A DNA stretch of 26,975 nt, from NCBI RefSeq assembly GCF_000003605.2, contig NW_003124399.1:12381-39355 (forward strand). Reading direction: 5' to 3'. Below, piece by piece: positions 1 through 9,092 of the stretch (within the stretch, counting starts at the first letter, position 1; each line of letters starts with the position of its first letter). Position numbers and translations under genes: made by a program. The DNA comes from Saccoglossus kowalevskii. Lineage: Eukaryota > Hemichordata > Enteropneusta > Harrimaniidae. The notes beneath the pieces were generated by a model. That model was not told the DNA's origin. It worked only from the letters and a program-made list of their open reading frames with translations, and did no database searches.

Positions 1-39
1 GGGCGCTATACACAGGATAGGGGACCCGGCACTAAGTCC

Positions 40-441
40 GGGCTTCTACTCGCAAGTATTGGTGGCTCTAAAGACTACAACTGAGACTACAGGTGGCTGT
101 GCCCGGTTTGGACTTAAGCAGACTAAATTAGTATGAGCTTCCTGGAAACGCCGAGCACCATATTATTCTCCGTGCTCTGTTTCTGGTTAGCTTTGTTAGA
201 TTTGAGCGATACCACTCGCACATACCGATACACCCAGTGAGTAAGTGACACCCTCGATTTGCTCAGTTGAGCCAAGTAATCGGGGTGCTCCCCTTCAGGT
301 TTTGCATGGCTCCATACGTATTCACCAGAGTGTGGAAACAGGTGGTGCTACTGCTGCGTCGGGACACATCACATGCAACATAACCCAACAAGGAGTGGTT
401 AGTTAAACAGTAAGGCTAACACCAGACTTTCTAGACCAGCT
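40..441 (+). pseudogene. Reverse transcriptase palm/fingers remnant of the DIRS-like element
   Basis: Reading frames around 130-210 and 205-330 give ETPSTILFSV, WLALLDLS, HIPIHPVSK, PRFAQ and VLPFRFCMAPYVFTRVWK, the classic order of RT motifs leading to the YLDD box. A frame change sits near 210-225 and an in-frame TGA at about 238. Where the YxDD catalytic box should lie (about 378-400), the aligned frame reads stop-P-N-K-E-W-L-V-K. The WLVK that follows the box in related elements is kept, but both catalytic aspartates are gone. The enzyme is therefore dead at its active site as well as by frameshift. The alignment rests on recalled family motifs. Confidence 0.75.
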
Positions 442-1320
442 GTGCTTCCTAGTAAATCGAGCAAGTTCCACCCTCAGCCAACACAACAGTTGGTGTTCCT
501 GGCCAGGGAGTTCGACACGGAGGCAGGCTTGGTATGGTCGCCACAGGCCCGTTGCCTGAACGACCTAGCCGAATGCCTAGTCAGTATTCCCTCTGCATTC
601 CTCCGAGAACTAATGCGGATCATCGGAATGATGTCAGCAGTTCACAAGGTAGTTCTCCCAGGCCGTGTTACACAGCCGCCCATTACAGTGCACTTTTGTT
701 GCAACACTGGGCTCTCTTACAAGCACTGCAGAGGCGAGTAACACTCTCGGACCAAACAAGGGATGCCTTGTCCTGGTGGTTGGCAATTGCCAACCTCAGG
801 CAGGGGGTCCCCTTGGACCCACTCGCCATGGCTATGACTCTGGAAACGGTTGCCTCCCTCAAATGTTGGGGAGCGCACCTATTGGACGAACAAGTGCAAT
901 GGAAAATATGGCCCCTGCATTAGATTCAGGACTGCCATATCAACTGGCTCGAACTGAAAGAAGTGCGCTTAGCACTACCTCACTTTCTACATATAGTTTG
1001 AGACCACAGTCTTCGCTTCGCACGGACAACACAGCAGTGGTCTCCTATAACTACAAAGAGGGGGGACCAGATCCCCATAATTGTCAGTCCTAGTGGAGCA
1101 AATTCTTCTTTGGTACCCGGAATACAATGTGGAGCTAGCCGCACACCACCTTCCTTGGAACGCCAAGCTCCCGACGTACACGACACTCTTGCTGATTCCA
1201 GGAGCTTGGCCAGTAACACTTTGTCAACCCCCATGGACCTACATGGATGTGTACGCTTTTCCTCCCTTCCCGCTATTCAGCGGATACTGGAGAAACTTTG
1301 ACAGGAGTGCATCTGCATTT
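442..1320 (+). pseudogene. RT thumb/connection and RNase H remnant of the DIRS-like element
   Basis: The frame opening near 442 carries the post-palm block with LVFLAREFDTEAGLVW, then RELMRIIGMMSAVHK. The homologous frame then shifts at about 660-720: the +1 frame continues with ALLLQHWALLQALQRRVTLS and ALSWWL...LRQGVPL, and WGAHL marks the start of RNase H. A later frame has LRTDNTAVVSY (about 1015-1050), the RNase H core, followed by VELAAHHLPWNA at about 1130-1165, corresponding to the usual AxHxPG segment. At least three frame changes are needed to follow the protein. This is the most readable part of the element and the main basis for its identification. Confidence 0.8.
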
Positions 1321-1539
1321 TGACGTGGGTGGCGCCCCAGTTTCCACTACTGTTGGAAATGTTAGTTGAAACACCAGGGGTGCTTTTGGACTTCCAGATC
1401 TGCTGTTCCAACCAGACGGCGCACTGCCTTTGAGCCCAGCAGTGTAGCACTTACACGCATCAAGGCTCTCAGTTGACTCACTCAGAGAGGGCTGCCAATG
1501 TCCTGACCATGACAAACAGGGATCCCACCAACACAGCCT

Positions 1540-2015
1540 ATGCTTCGAAATGATGTGCGTTCATTGATTGGTGTAGTAGAAGGGAGATCCATGCCGTTTC
1601 TTTGTTGGCCAGACAGCTGACTTTTCGTCCATTGTTAGAACGAAATGGCTATAGGTCAGCCTTGTCACCCACCATTGGGATTCTCTGGGGATGAGGCTAG
1701 CCGGTTGTCCTACCATTAGGAGACTGTTTACCTAACAAGGGAACCAACCAATTATCAGTTGCATCGGCCGCTTCAAGCAGACTGTCCTTTGAGCCTCTCT
1801 GATCAGCACCACTCAAACTTTTGATGTGGAAAACAGTCTTCCTACTCAGGTAGGCGTCGGACTGAACTAGGGGTCCTGTCCTTCTCGGACGGGAGTGTCG
1901 CGTTTATAGACAATGAAGTCGTAATAAAGACACAAATCGGATTTCTCACCAGGAAGCAAATCCCAGGACGTGATCCACAACCGATCGTCATGACTGACAA
2001 GGAGGCAGCACCTGA
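1540..2015 (+). pseudogene. Tyrosine recombinase (YR) remnant of the DIRS-like element
   Basis: The frame near 1640-1680 gives YRSALSPTIG; 1760-1835 gives VASAASSRLSFEPL then, after a stop, APLKLLMWKTVFLL. 1880-1995 gives LSFSDGSVAFID, a VVIKTQIGFL block and IPGRDPQPIVMTDKEA. This matches the order of DIRS-type YR catalytic domains, in which an R, H, R, Y tetrad carries the chemistry. The segment with the first arginine (about 1840-1875) is scrambled by stops and a frame change, and the frame leaves the family pattern after TDKEA, before the second half of the tetrad. The domain is thus both mutated and truncated at its 3' side. Confidence 0.7.
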
Positions 2016-2130
2016 ATTTCTCTTGAACATTGAATGTTCTGCCGTTTGTGGTCAATGTCGACGATCTGGATGCACGAATGTAGTTCAGATATCTGATGAA
2101 GATAGCGACGATGATAAGCAATTACATTAA
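2016..2130 (+). CDS. Cysteine-rich, acidic C-terminal tail, unrecognised family
   Basis: In the same frame as the recombinase end, the last codons give ECSAVCGQCRRSGCTN followed by QISDEDSDDDKQLH and a TAA at 2128-2130. Four cysteines with spacing C-x3-C-x2-C-x4-C followed by an acidic run recall the end of CXC (tesmin-like) zinc-binding domains and of several transposon-linked proteins. I do not recognise it as part of any DIRS recombinase. The frame is open from about 1877 to 2130, so the tail is fused in frame to the truncated recombinase. Whether it is a fusion, a nested fragment of another element, or chance is open. Function is unknown. Confidence 0.35.
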
Positions 2131-2626
2131 TCAAACAATAAACTTTTGAAAAGAATTATAACTATTTAATACAGTTTGTTAAATCAAAAATATAGTTTAT
2201 AGAGTTGAAAATTTACGTTTAAATGGTCTATTATGTATGCAGATGAAGCATCCGTCTACTCAGGAAACCATTTAAACATCTTTTCTGTACTGTACGATTC
2301 TGTTTAAAATTGTATTCTAGCATCTTAAACTTATTACTTATGCCACATAGAAGAGAAGCCGGCAGAGACGTTACATTAAATAATTATATTATCGTGGCCA
2401 TATTAGATTTATGCTAATTTTCATCTACCCAATCAACACATGTGGCACTCTCATACCTTCACCGACTCAAAACAGTACCATAGCATCATGAATTTTTAAA
2501 ATACCTCATCTAGAATTAAAGATATGTCCAAATAGTTATATTTCTATGTTGTAAAAATGTGCAAAACAGCCATTTTGAATATATGTAAATTAGGTATATT
2601 TCGGAAGCCTAGATTTTCCTGGACTT
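2131..2626. other. AT-rich non-coding stretch after the retroelement
   Basis: No reading frame, repeat or recognised motif was seen. Base composition drops sharply from the preceding element to clear AT richness. If the tail exon proposed at 2627-2800 is real, this is the 3' flank of the Ig gene. Confidence 0.5.
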
Positions 2627-2797
2627 TTAGTATGTCACTCTAGATACCTTTTCGAAAAGCACTGTGAAGAAATTATTTCTGTTGCAATTTGTGACGGGTT
2701 GGCTCCCCTTTTTTGCTAGAATGACTGGACTATAGAGTGACTGTACTATGAGATTGTCGTAGAGGTTTACATTCTCAAAGTGCATTTTAATTGTATT
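2627..2797 (-). CDS. Possible cytoplasmic-tail exon of the Ig membrane protein
   Basis: A minus-strand frame ending in a stop at 2627 encodes a hydrophilic stretch with NVNLYDNLIV, SLYSPVIL and AKKGSQPV. It has two YxxPhi-type tyrosine motifs (YDNL, YSPV), of the sort used for endocytosis or SH2-domain recruitment in receptor tails. It is on the same strand and downstream of the transmembrane exon that ends in phase 0 at 4548, and a phase-0 join would keep the frame. Against it, the candidate acceptor (an AG near 2790-2800) has no pyrimidine tract, and the region is AT-rich enough for a chance frame of this length. It is offered only as the best tail candidate on this side. Confidence 0.22.
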   Translation of the reverse strand, partial: NTIKMHFENVNLYDNLIVQSLYSPVILAKKGSQPVTNCNRNNFFTVLFEKVSRVTY

Positions 2798-2962
2798 ATA
2801 CTTTATATATATATTATCTATAAATATTGATTTTCTGCTAAGCGCCATTGAAACGAAACAGCATATTGGTTTCATGACCAAACTCTGAGCGATATTAGTG
2901 ATGGTATGTGAGATACCAAACAAGTAACAATAAGAATCAGGTGTGGTCAATCAATCGGAATC

Positions 2963-4547
2963 TTGAGTAAAAGATTTAAGGTGTTTTGGGTTTATGCATC
3001 GTGTGTAAATAAAATTATAACAATAAAGATGCGACACATAATTATGTATTGCAGTTCGCAAAACTCCACAACTATCACACCCTACACTATCATATTTGGA
3101 TATTCCCTAACTATATCAGTTTGTGAATTGCATACATCTACAATTCGATAGTTAACATGTCTGAAATAAATAAATATGCATGCTATTTCTATGCCCTTGA
3201 AAACATATTCATATATTGCACATAGTTTGTATTGCTGCTAAAACAAATCGTTTTAGGCAAATAAGCCTTTGTTTTGCCAGATAGATTTGAAAGCAAAATA
3301 AACAGGGGTTCTACTAAACAAGTGTTCAATTTATTATTTACAGTTGGTTTTATTTTCACTGATAAAATTAAATCCTCCAAAATTAAATCAACATGAACAT
3401 GTATTTTAGTTGGATCTCATTGTTTTACTGACAAATTTACACCTAGTGAATTCGCCAAAAAAACTAAAAAAAATGTAAATGTGAAATGAATACTAGATTA
3501 ATATTTACAATATAATCGCTTGTAAATTTCTACCACTACTACATATTCGGGCAAGACAAGCAAACTAGCTCAACTAAAGGTTACTAGATATGTTGCACAG
3601 AATACAGCAAAATATCAGAAAAGATATTTTCTACATAATAAACAAAAACAGATATTTTCCAGCTAGTACATTATAATAGACTATTCTACACATTATCTAC
3701 ACATGACAGAGTGTTATGGATAAGATTTTAAGCCTTACATACATGAGTTTAAACGGTTGAAACTTAAATACTGTGTACGATTTGACCAAGAGATATGAAT
3801 CCTGCTGACTAGTTGTTCAACCCGAATGATGAGTATAACATCATGTATGATAATGAGCAGGAAGGTGCCAAGCAGATTCTCGATTGGACAGTTCCCTCGA
3901 ACAATTAAAGTTGTACAGGAGCCTGTAATTGCAACAGAAGAAAGTGAAACTATGTTGGCAAAGTTTTAATTTTGTGGAAGCAGATATGTTCTTCAACTAT
4001 TAATCAACTGTCAATTAGCCCACTAAGTGCCACAGTCAACTTTTATCAACATTCACAAAATAATTTCCCAATTTTTTATCAAGAAATTTAGCTAATAAAA
4101 ACAGATATTCATTTGGCCAAAAATCGTTATAAATGTCAAGTTTTTATAAAATAATTAAGGATATCAAAGCTAAAAAATGAAATATGGACGAAGTATAAAT
4201 ATAAACAAATATAAATAAATGTCATAATGTGGACAGAAACGAAATTACGATAAAGCAAAAATGTGCACATGCGTATAAGACAATTTCAATGTTTCATAGA
4301 ACAAATCTAAAACTACTAATCACGTTTCTTACAACGAGATAGATGTACTTGTTAAACCAATCACTTTTCAGATTGTATACTGCTGGTCCAGAATTTGTCA
4401 ACATATAGATAAATTGTCTTGTTCAAAGTAGTTGTGTATGTAATAATATTAGCATGCATTGTCGTGAGATGCAACTAACAATACGTCACTCTACATATGT
4501 TCTTCTAGACTGAAAGATAGTTATTCATTAAATAGATATATACTCAC
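2963..4547. other. Intronic or intergenic AT-rich sequence
   Basis: Very AT-rich, with short tracts of A and T and no repeat or conserved protein recognised. The only stretch with a less random look is about 3799-3969, where both strands stay open for more than 50 codons. If the tail exon near 2.7 kb is right, this is an intron of the Ig gene; otherwise it is its 3' flank. Confidence 0.5.
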
Positions 4548-4681
4548 ATGTTTAAAGGGTCTATTCTGCAGACGTTTATATAAAATAATTCCTACAACAT
4601 TACCAGCTAACGAAATGGCAAAAAGAACACCCAGGATTACAACGATGGCGTTATTTCCTGCTCCACTATCCGAATCTACAG
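4548..4681 (-). CDS. Ig gene exon: transmembrane segment
   Basis: Acceptor TTTTGTTATAG ends at 4682; donor CAT|GTGAGTA starts at 4547. The exon is 134 bp, phase 1 in and phase 0 out, 44 codons after the split serine. VDSDSGAGNN forms the stalk, AIVVILGVLF and AISLAGNVVGIILY the hydrophobic helix of about 24 residues, and KRLQNRPFKH the basic stop-transfer. Orientation is outside to inside, as in a type I protein. The exon ends in phase 0, so a further tail exon is needed or the donor may be skipped. Confidence 0.87.
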
Positions 4682-7600
4682 CTATAACAAAACAGTAACA
4701 ATTATTAGTAATTGGGAAAAAACATTTAAATAATTAATTATACCATTTCTTGCATGTGGAGTCAATATCTTATGTCTAAGGGTTACTGTAAATTAAATAT
4801 TAACTATACAAGCATTTTTTTCTGACCTTTCAAAATGGTAGTTCAATACCTATATTTAAAATTACCACCAAAATAAAAATAGTGCTACGAGGAGCTCGTA
4901 TGTACTTTGTTCTGCACAGTTTAAGATTTTGAAGTTCTTGAAGTGCCTATCCATTGCTACTTGAGGGATATGGCCAAATTGGTATAATAGTGTATTTGAA
5001 GAACTTACATTCAACAACCGAAACTTGTATTGGTTTGCTTTGTCTCTCACCATCAGGTCCAACTAGAGCCACTTGCTTCGATTTGCATTTGACATCTATT
5101 CTCAAGTTTTCTTCTAGTTTTCCATCCCCGGCAGCTGTGAACGTCACTATAAGTGTGCTCTTGCTTTTATATCGACCATTTGTCTCCTTTGACTGCCTTA
5201 CTACCTCAACGTTGTAATTTACGCTTGGTGAAATGTCATCAACGGTACCGGACTCAAAGTCATAGTCCAGCTCGCCTTCTATTGTTGATCGTACATCAGA
5301 CGATATGTTATACGTCCACGTTAGGGATGCTTCTGGGGCGACATCATCAACAACACATGTCCTGTTAACTATTATGCTTTCACACGATTTGGGCATTTCT
5401 AGTGTAATTACAGTCTCCTCATGGTCAATCGACACTTCAGAAGGTAGAACTACAACAGATGGAAGAAATACCTTGAGACCTGATTTGTTTGATACTAGTC
5501 TCTCAAAGATTGGAATAGTCTTGGTGAATCACCCGATTATGGCAATTTTTGACACCAACTGTAGCAGTAAAAATGTAACGTTTGAAGATTTTTCCTCAAT
5601 ATAAATATATCCTGAAATAATGCGCGTCCCTGATTTGAAATCATGTGGTTTTCCACATTAACGGGTGATTATGCAGAAGAACACAAGAAATAGTGTGTGA
5701 AAAAACCAACACTATATACAGGTGACTTATGTTATATAATGTTCTCCTTGCACAGTGCGAAATATGTAGTATATTACTATAATCCATTGAACGTTTTTTT
5801 TTTCTTTGACTTTAAATAATATGTGCAAAGTCACGCCACTCCAACGCACCACACTACAGCACACTGCGCCGTACTATGCCACGCCACCCTAACCAACCTG
5901 TGTTTACAATATACAATAACAGCGTCTTGTATACACATTCAGTGCACTGGAAACACACTTCATGTTTATTGGAGGCATATTATAAACTATGCAAGCTACT
6001 AATATCTAAGAAAAAATGGGCAAGATATACTTGACTCTCTATATAGTCCGGCTTCTGGGACAAACATGCTTTATTTCAATATTATTTTTTGCATATGTTT
6101 AATAAAATACACAGAAATCAAAAACAAATAAATAGCATATACAGACTATTTACTTACCCCACACACCCAAATTCGCCTTAAGATATTGCGGGTCTAGATT
6201 CAATACAGAGCACCAGTATTCGCCTTGGTCTTCCAGCTTCACATCAGTCAATACTAAATAATACGTGTTGATGGTCTACAAAATATTAATTATATGGTGT
6301 TTTGATGAGTTCAAATGACGCGTGTTGTCGCTCTATAAACATACGCCGTTTGATTATTTTATGTAAATACAATTACAATTAGCGTAAGTTGATGCCATTT
6401 TTTGACATAGAAGTATATGCCGTCAGCAGATTTCATCTAAACGGTAGTTTAAAGCGAGTTGTAGACCCTGTGAGAACCTAATCAAATTACAGTATAACTC
6501 TTCGTGCAACTGTTCGTCATTAATAACTTAAAGATGGACATATAGATTCCGGGAAGTGACTCTCTTGGGTCGTGGTTGATATATGTTTGAATGAATCATA
6601 TACTATTAGTGTCAACGAAAGTGTCAGTGATTAGTTCAATAAGAATTTATTATGTGATTGTAATCCTAGAGGGCGGTAGCATAATGAATCTTAATACTCC
6701 GACGTACGTTATATTGTAGAAATAAAGCTCGGAGATCCTTAGACCCTGGCCGTTCCTCATGTGCATAATACTAGTATTTAGTGTATAGGTCTGAAACAAG
6801 AATACTGGAGAATTCCTATCTTCAGAGAACAAATTTGGTTACACAGTCCACGCTGTAAATTTCCAGATTTAACCGTCCATGCACTGATGTTAATTTCTAT
6901 AACTGTGCGTGGCGTGGAGAATTCGTGAGCCAGATATCATTATATCAAAACAAAAAACATCTAACGCAAGAATGCTAAGTCTTTAAATCTATAGTGCGGG
7001 TAGAGCAATGACATAAAATATATCGTCAATACCTGGAAATATATAGCTTGAGTCAGTAAATCATTTATTTAAGAACATGAAATACAGATGTCTGAAGCTG
7101 GAAATTTACAACTTGAGATATGCAAAGTGTTGCGATAGCCATGGTTATAAATGATAGTAATAACCGCTAATCTTTAATATCGAACAGTTTTTGTTTCGTA
7201 TCTTTTGTCCGTATTTTCTGGAAAAGGACTCATTTTTGTCCAAAACAGTCTCCGTTTATTAGTTTCTTTGTTATCGACAATACCAGTTTATTAGAAACGG
7301 ACTGTGTTCCAGGACGATTTTTTTTCTCCCATAATCCCCCTTCCATTTAAAAATAGGAAATTTGTTGAGCACTGGTACCCCGGAATAGAACTAGCGATTT
7401 CCAGATTGACGAGAAGTGTGAAGTGTGCTAGCTAAGTAGGTGATGTGTGGTTGAATGCAATATGTAGTACTATGATACGCCCTTCTATACAAAATGAGTT
7501 ACGTAACACGCGTGCGGTATAACAACACACAACCCGAAATTTAGGACAATTAGGAAAAGCTGTTTTCTAAGATGCTGAATTGTTCGAGTTACGAACACCG

Positions 7601-9092
7601 AGTTACGAACACCGAGTTACGAACACCGAGTTACAAACATTGAGTTACGAACACCGAGTTACGAACACCGAGTTACAAACATTGAGTTACGAACACCGAG
7701 TTACGAACACCGAGTTACGAACACCGAGTTACGAACACCGAGTTACGAATGAAGCCCAAAAGTTGAAACAAGCAGGCTTATCGCTAATCAAAAATGAAAG
7801 ATGCTATGTGGATGTTTGAACAATAACAAAAATCTACGTTACCGTAACTCGAACTTTGATTAACTGTTAATTAAATATCGAATTACCAACTCAAAGTTTG
7901 AATAACTTTTGATTAAAGTTCGAGTTCCAAAATAAAGGTAAACAAAAGGTAAACAAAACGAAAACACATGTTGGTCGTAAATCGAAGTTTGCTTAACTGT
8001 TATTCAAAGTTCGAGTTACTGAATGTGAACGTTCAACAAAAACCAAAATGTATATTGCCCGTAACTCGAATTTCTGTTAACTGTTAACTGAACATCGAGT
8101 AACAATTTGGGCGTGATTTCACAAAAGGGCGCGTGGTTTCAAAAATATGGGCGCGGTCATTTCTGTAACTCAACGTATTCGTAACTCGAGGTCCGTAACT
8201 CGAACAATTCAGCATCTTTAGTTTTCTACTCGGTCTATACATTCATAAAAATCAGTGTGGACATTTTATTGCGTTAATTACTGTTTATTTGAATGTCAAA
8301 TAATCTGTTCGTGCTTATACTATACACACGTATGACGATGCTTAGACAACTATTTTTTGAATGTGAAGGGTATTCGACCCGGTGATTGTATTATTTGCTG
8401 AGTAGAAACATGGCTTCTGGAAATATGTTAAGCTAGTTTATCTGCAATGAGTATGCAAACACGATTACTAGCAACGGTTACTAACCATGTTTGTGAAAAC
8501 AGTGGCACGTCGTTTGGTAGATAGCTGGTCGAGTCGCGTCGTGTTATATGATGATTTACATTACGTATCTCCGCTGACCAAATGAACGGAAAACATATGA
8601 CGTGGTATATCTTTTTTAATGTGTTTGCGTTGTAAATTCATCAGGTTTATTACAGTAAAACATTCTTAGCAAACTTATCAATCACGTTTTATGATTTTTT
8701 AATGGCGTCGAGATACAAAATTTAGTAATCAAACATATGTTGATAAAATTCATGTAAGTATCCCATACGAGTATCTCTAATTTATTCAGCTATGGTGGGT
8801 GTGAAATGGCTGTCGAAATTCCAAAGATATTCAACAATACACAGATTAAAAAGCAGTTAACAGAAAAACATTACCGTACTCACATTATCAATAAGATATT
8901 CACAGTTATCAAGATCACAACCATCACGCTTAGTGGCTATAACAATTGGAACTGTTTCGCCGGGTAATCTCCTCTCCCATCTCGGTTCAAGTCCTTCAGC
9001 TACCTCGCCATCAAGTTGACATTCTAGTGTAACATTATCACCTTCATGTTTCTGGACATCAGAGGGACCGTGATTCCACGTTTGCATAAATA
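4548..9092 (-). CDS. Type I membrane protein with V-type and second Ig-like domains (gene model, 4 joined exons)
   Basis: Four minus-strand exons join with matching phases: 9092-8884, 6275-6158, 5449-5009 and 4681-4548. The phases are 1 into the first exon, 0 between the V halves, then 1, 1 and 0 out. The product, about 300 residues without signal peptide and tail, has a V-type Ig domain (about residues 1-109), a second Ig-like domain (about 110-256) and a transmembrane helix with a basic stop-transfer (about 257-300). Such proteins act at the cell surface in adhesion, self/non-self recognition or signalling; the ligand and role here are unknown. The join codons give V before LPSEV and S before VDSDSG, both natural. 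Three N-glycosylation sequons (NVT, NRT, NIS) agree with an extracellular location. The start and signal peptide were not found and the tail is uncertain. The call as an IgSF membrane protein is secure; no orthologue is claimed. Confidence 0.85.
5009..5449 (-). CDS. Ig exon: second, membrane-proximal Ig-like domain
   Basis: The donor is GAAT|GTAAGTTC at 5009/5008. The preferred acceptor, TTCTTCCATCTGTTGTAG, ends at 5450 and gives a 441-bp symmetrical phase 1-1 exon, the rule for Ig-domain exons. The peptide starts LPSEVSIDHEETVITLE, then has NRTCVVDDVAPEASLTWTYN (B-strand cysteine and C-strand tryptophan) and ENLRIDVKCKSK (F-strand cysteine). It has two sequons (NRT, NIS). The C-to-C spacing is long for a V or I set, so this is called only Ig-like. 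An alternative acceptor at 5612 would be in the same frame but adds an in-frame TGA near 5528-5530, so it was not chosen. Confidence 0.82.
6158..6275 (-). CDS. Ig exon: second half of V-type domain
   Basis: Acceptor ATTTTGTAG ends at 6276; donor TGGG|GTAAGTA starts at 6157. The exon is 118 bp, phase 0 in and phase 1 out, 39 codons plus one base. It reads TINTYYLVLTDVKLEDQG then EYWCSVLNLD, giving the E-F strands with the D-x-G-x-Y-x-C signature and the second canonical cysteine, and closes with ANLGVW as the G strand. It completes the domain begun at 8884-9092, 2.6 kb away. Confidence 0.9.
6650..6790 (-). pseudogene. Possible relic or alternative V second-half exon
   Basis: Behind a strong acceptor (TATTCTTGTTTCAG ending at 6791), in the same phase 0 as the true half-exon, the frame reads GQGLRISELYFYNITYVGVL. 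This has the look of Ig E-F strands (LxISxLxxxxxxxYxCxL) with glycine in place of the second cysteine. It then runs through MLPPSR to a stop. A GTACGT donor at 6707 would end it in phase 2, which does not fit the next exon. It sits between the two V halves. Weak. Confidence 0.2.
6832..7567. other. Intron of the Ig gene, no feature recognised
   Basis: Part of the 2.6-kb phase-0 intron between the V-domain halves. It is AT-rich. No exon, repeat or element was recognised up to the foldback element at 7568. Confidence 0.5.
7568..8221. mobile_element. Foldback-like non-autonomous DNA element with inverted termini
   Basis: The left end (ctaagatgctgaattgttcg at 7568-7587) and the reverse complement of the right end (ctaaagatgctgaattgttc at 8221-8202) match but for one base and continue into GAGTTACG on both sides. 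The interior, about 650 bp, has scattered copies of the GTAACTCGAA theme in both orientations and no coding frame. The left terminus has been expanded into a 14-bp tandem array; the right keeps two or three such units. This is the architecture of foldback or MITE-type elements moved in trans by a transposase. A target-site duplication could not be fixed, so no superfamily is assigned. It lies in the intron splitting the V domain. Confidence 0.72.
7586..7749 (+). repeat. 14-bp tandem array (11.7 copies) in the left terminus of the foldback-like element
   Basis: Unit gagttacgaacacc repeats without gaps from 7586, with eleven full copies and a partial twelfth. The fourth and seventh copies share the same variant (gagttacaaacatt), so a three-unit block was duplicated as a higher-order unit. 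The array is open in the + frame, but that is a by-product of the repeat. Confidence 0.95.
8222..8883. other. Intron of the Ig gene, no feature recognised
   Basis: Remaining part of the intron between the first V half-exon and the foldback-like element. No exon, repeat or element was seen. Confidence 0.5.
8884..9092 (-). CDS. Ig exon: first half of V-type domain
   Basis: The acceptor is a TATATACAG at 9100-9093 and the donor is AAT|GTGAGT at 8884/8883. The exon is 209 bp, phase 1 in and phase 0 out, 69 full codons. It encodes GPSDVQKHEGDNVTLECQL, the A-B strand region with the first canonical cysteine (residue 24) and an NVT sequon. The strand-C tryptophan follows (PRWERR). GCDLDNCEYLIDN lies near the end and adds two extra cysteines five residues apart, outside the canonical disulfide. 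Splitting a V domain between strands D and E by a phase-0 intron fits the half-domain exon found at 6158-6275. Confidence 0.88.

Larger units (their letters stand above)
1..2130 (+). mobile_element. Decayed DIRS-like tyrosine-recombinase retrotransposon, 5' end outside window
   Basis: The three modules of a DIRS-type polyprotein can be followed in order, in several frames broken by stops and frameshifts. They are a reverse transcriptase (about 40-720), an RNase H (about 750-1300) and a tyrosine recombinase (about 1540-2010). Recognisable blocks are WLALLDLS, HIPIHP and APYVFTRVWK in the RT, the LVFL-REFDT-AGLVW block after the palm, the TDNTAVVSY block of RNase H, and PLKLLMWKTVFLL followed by IPGRDPQPIV in the recombinase. 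In the DIRS family the recombinase replaces the DDE integrase of LTR elements and inserts a circular copy. No intact frame covers any module, so this copy cannot be active. Terminal repeats are not visible; the left end lies outside the window. The region is richer in G+C than the DNA to its right, which suits a relatively recent arrival. Assignment to DIRS rather than a related YR clade is inferred from motif memory. Confidence 0.85.

Noticed and set aside
7580-7819. 79-codon + strand frame with repeated ELRTPSYEHRVTN
   Set aside because: It is a direct by-product of the 14-bp tandem array, whose unit has no stop in that frame.
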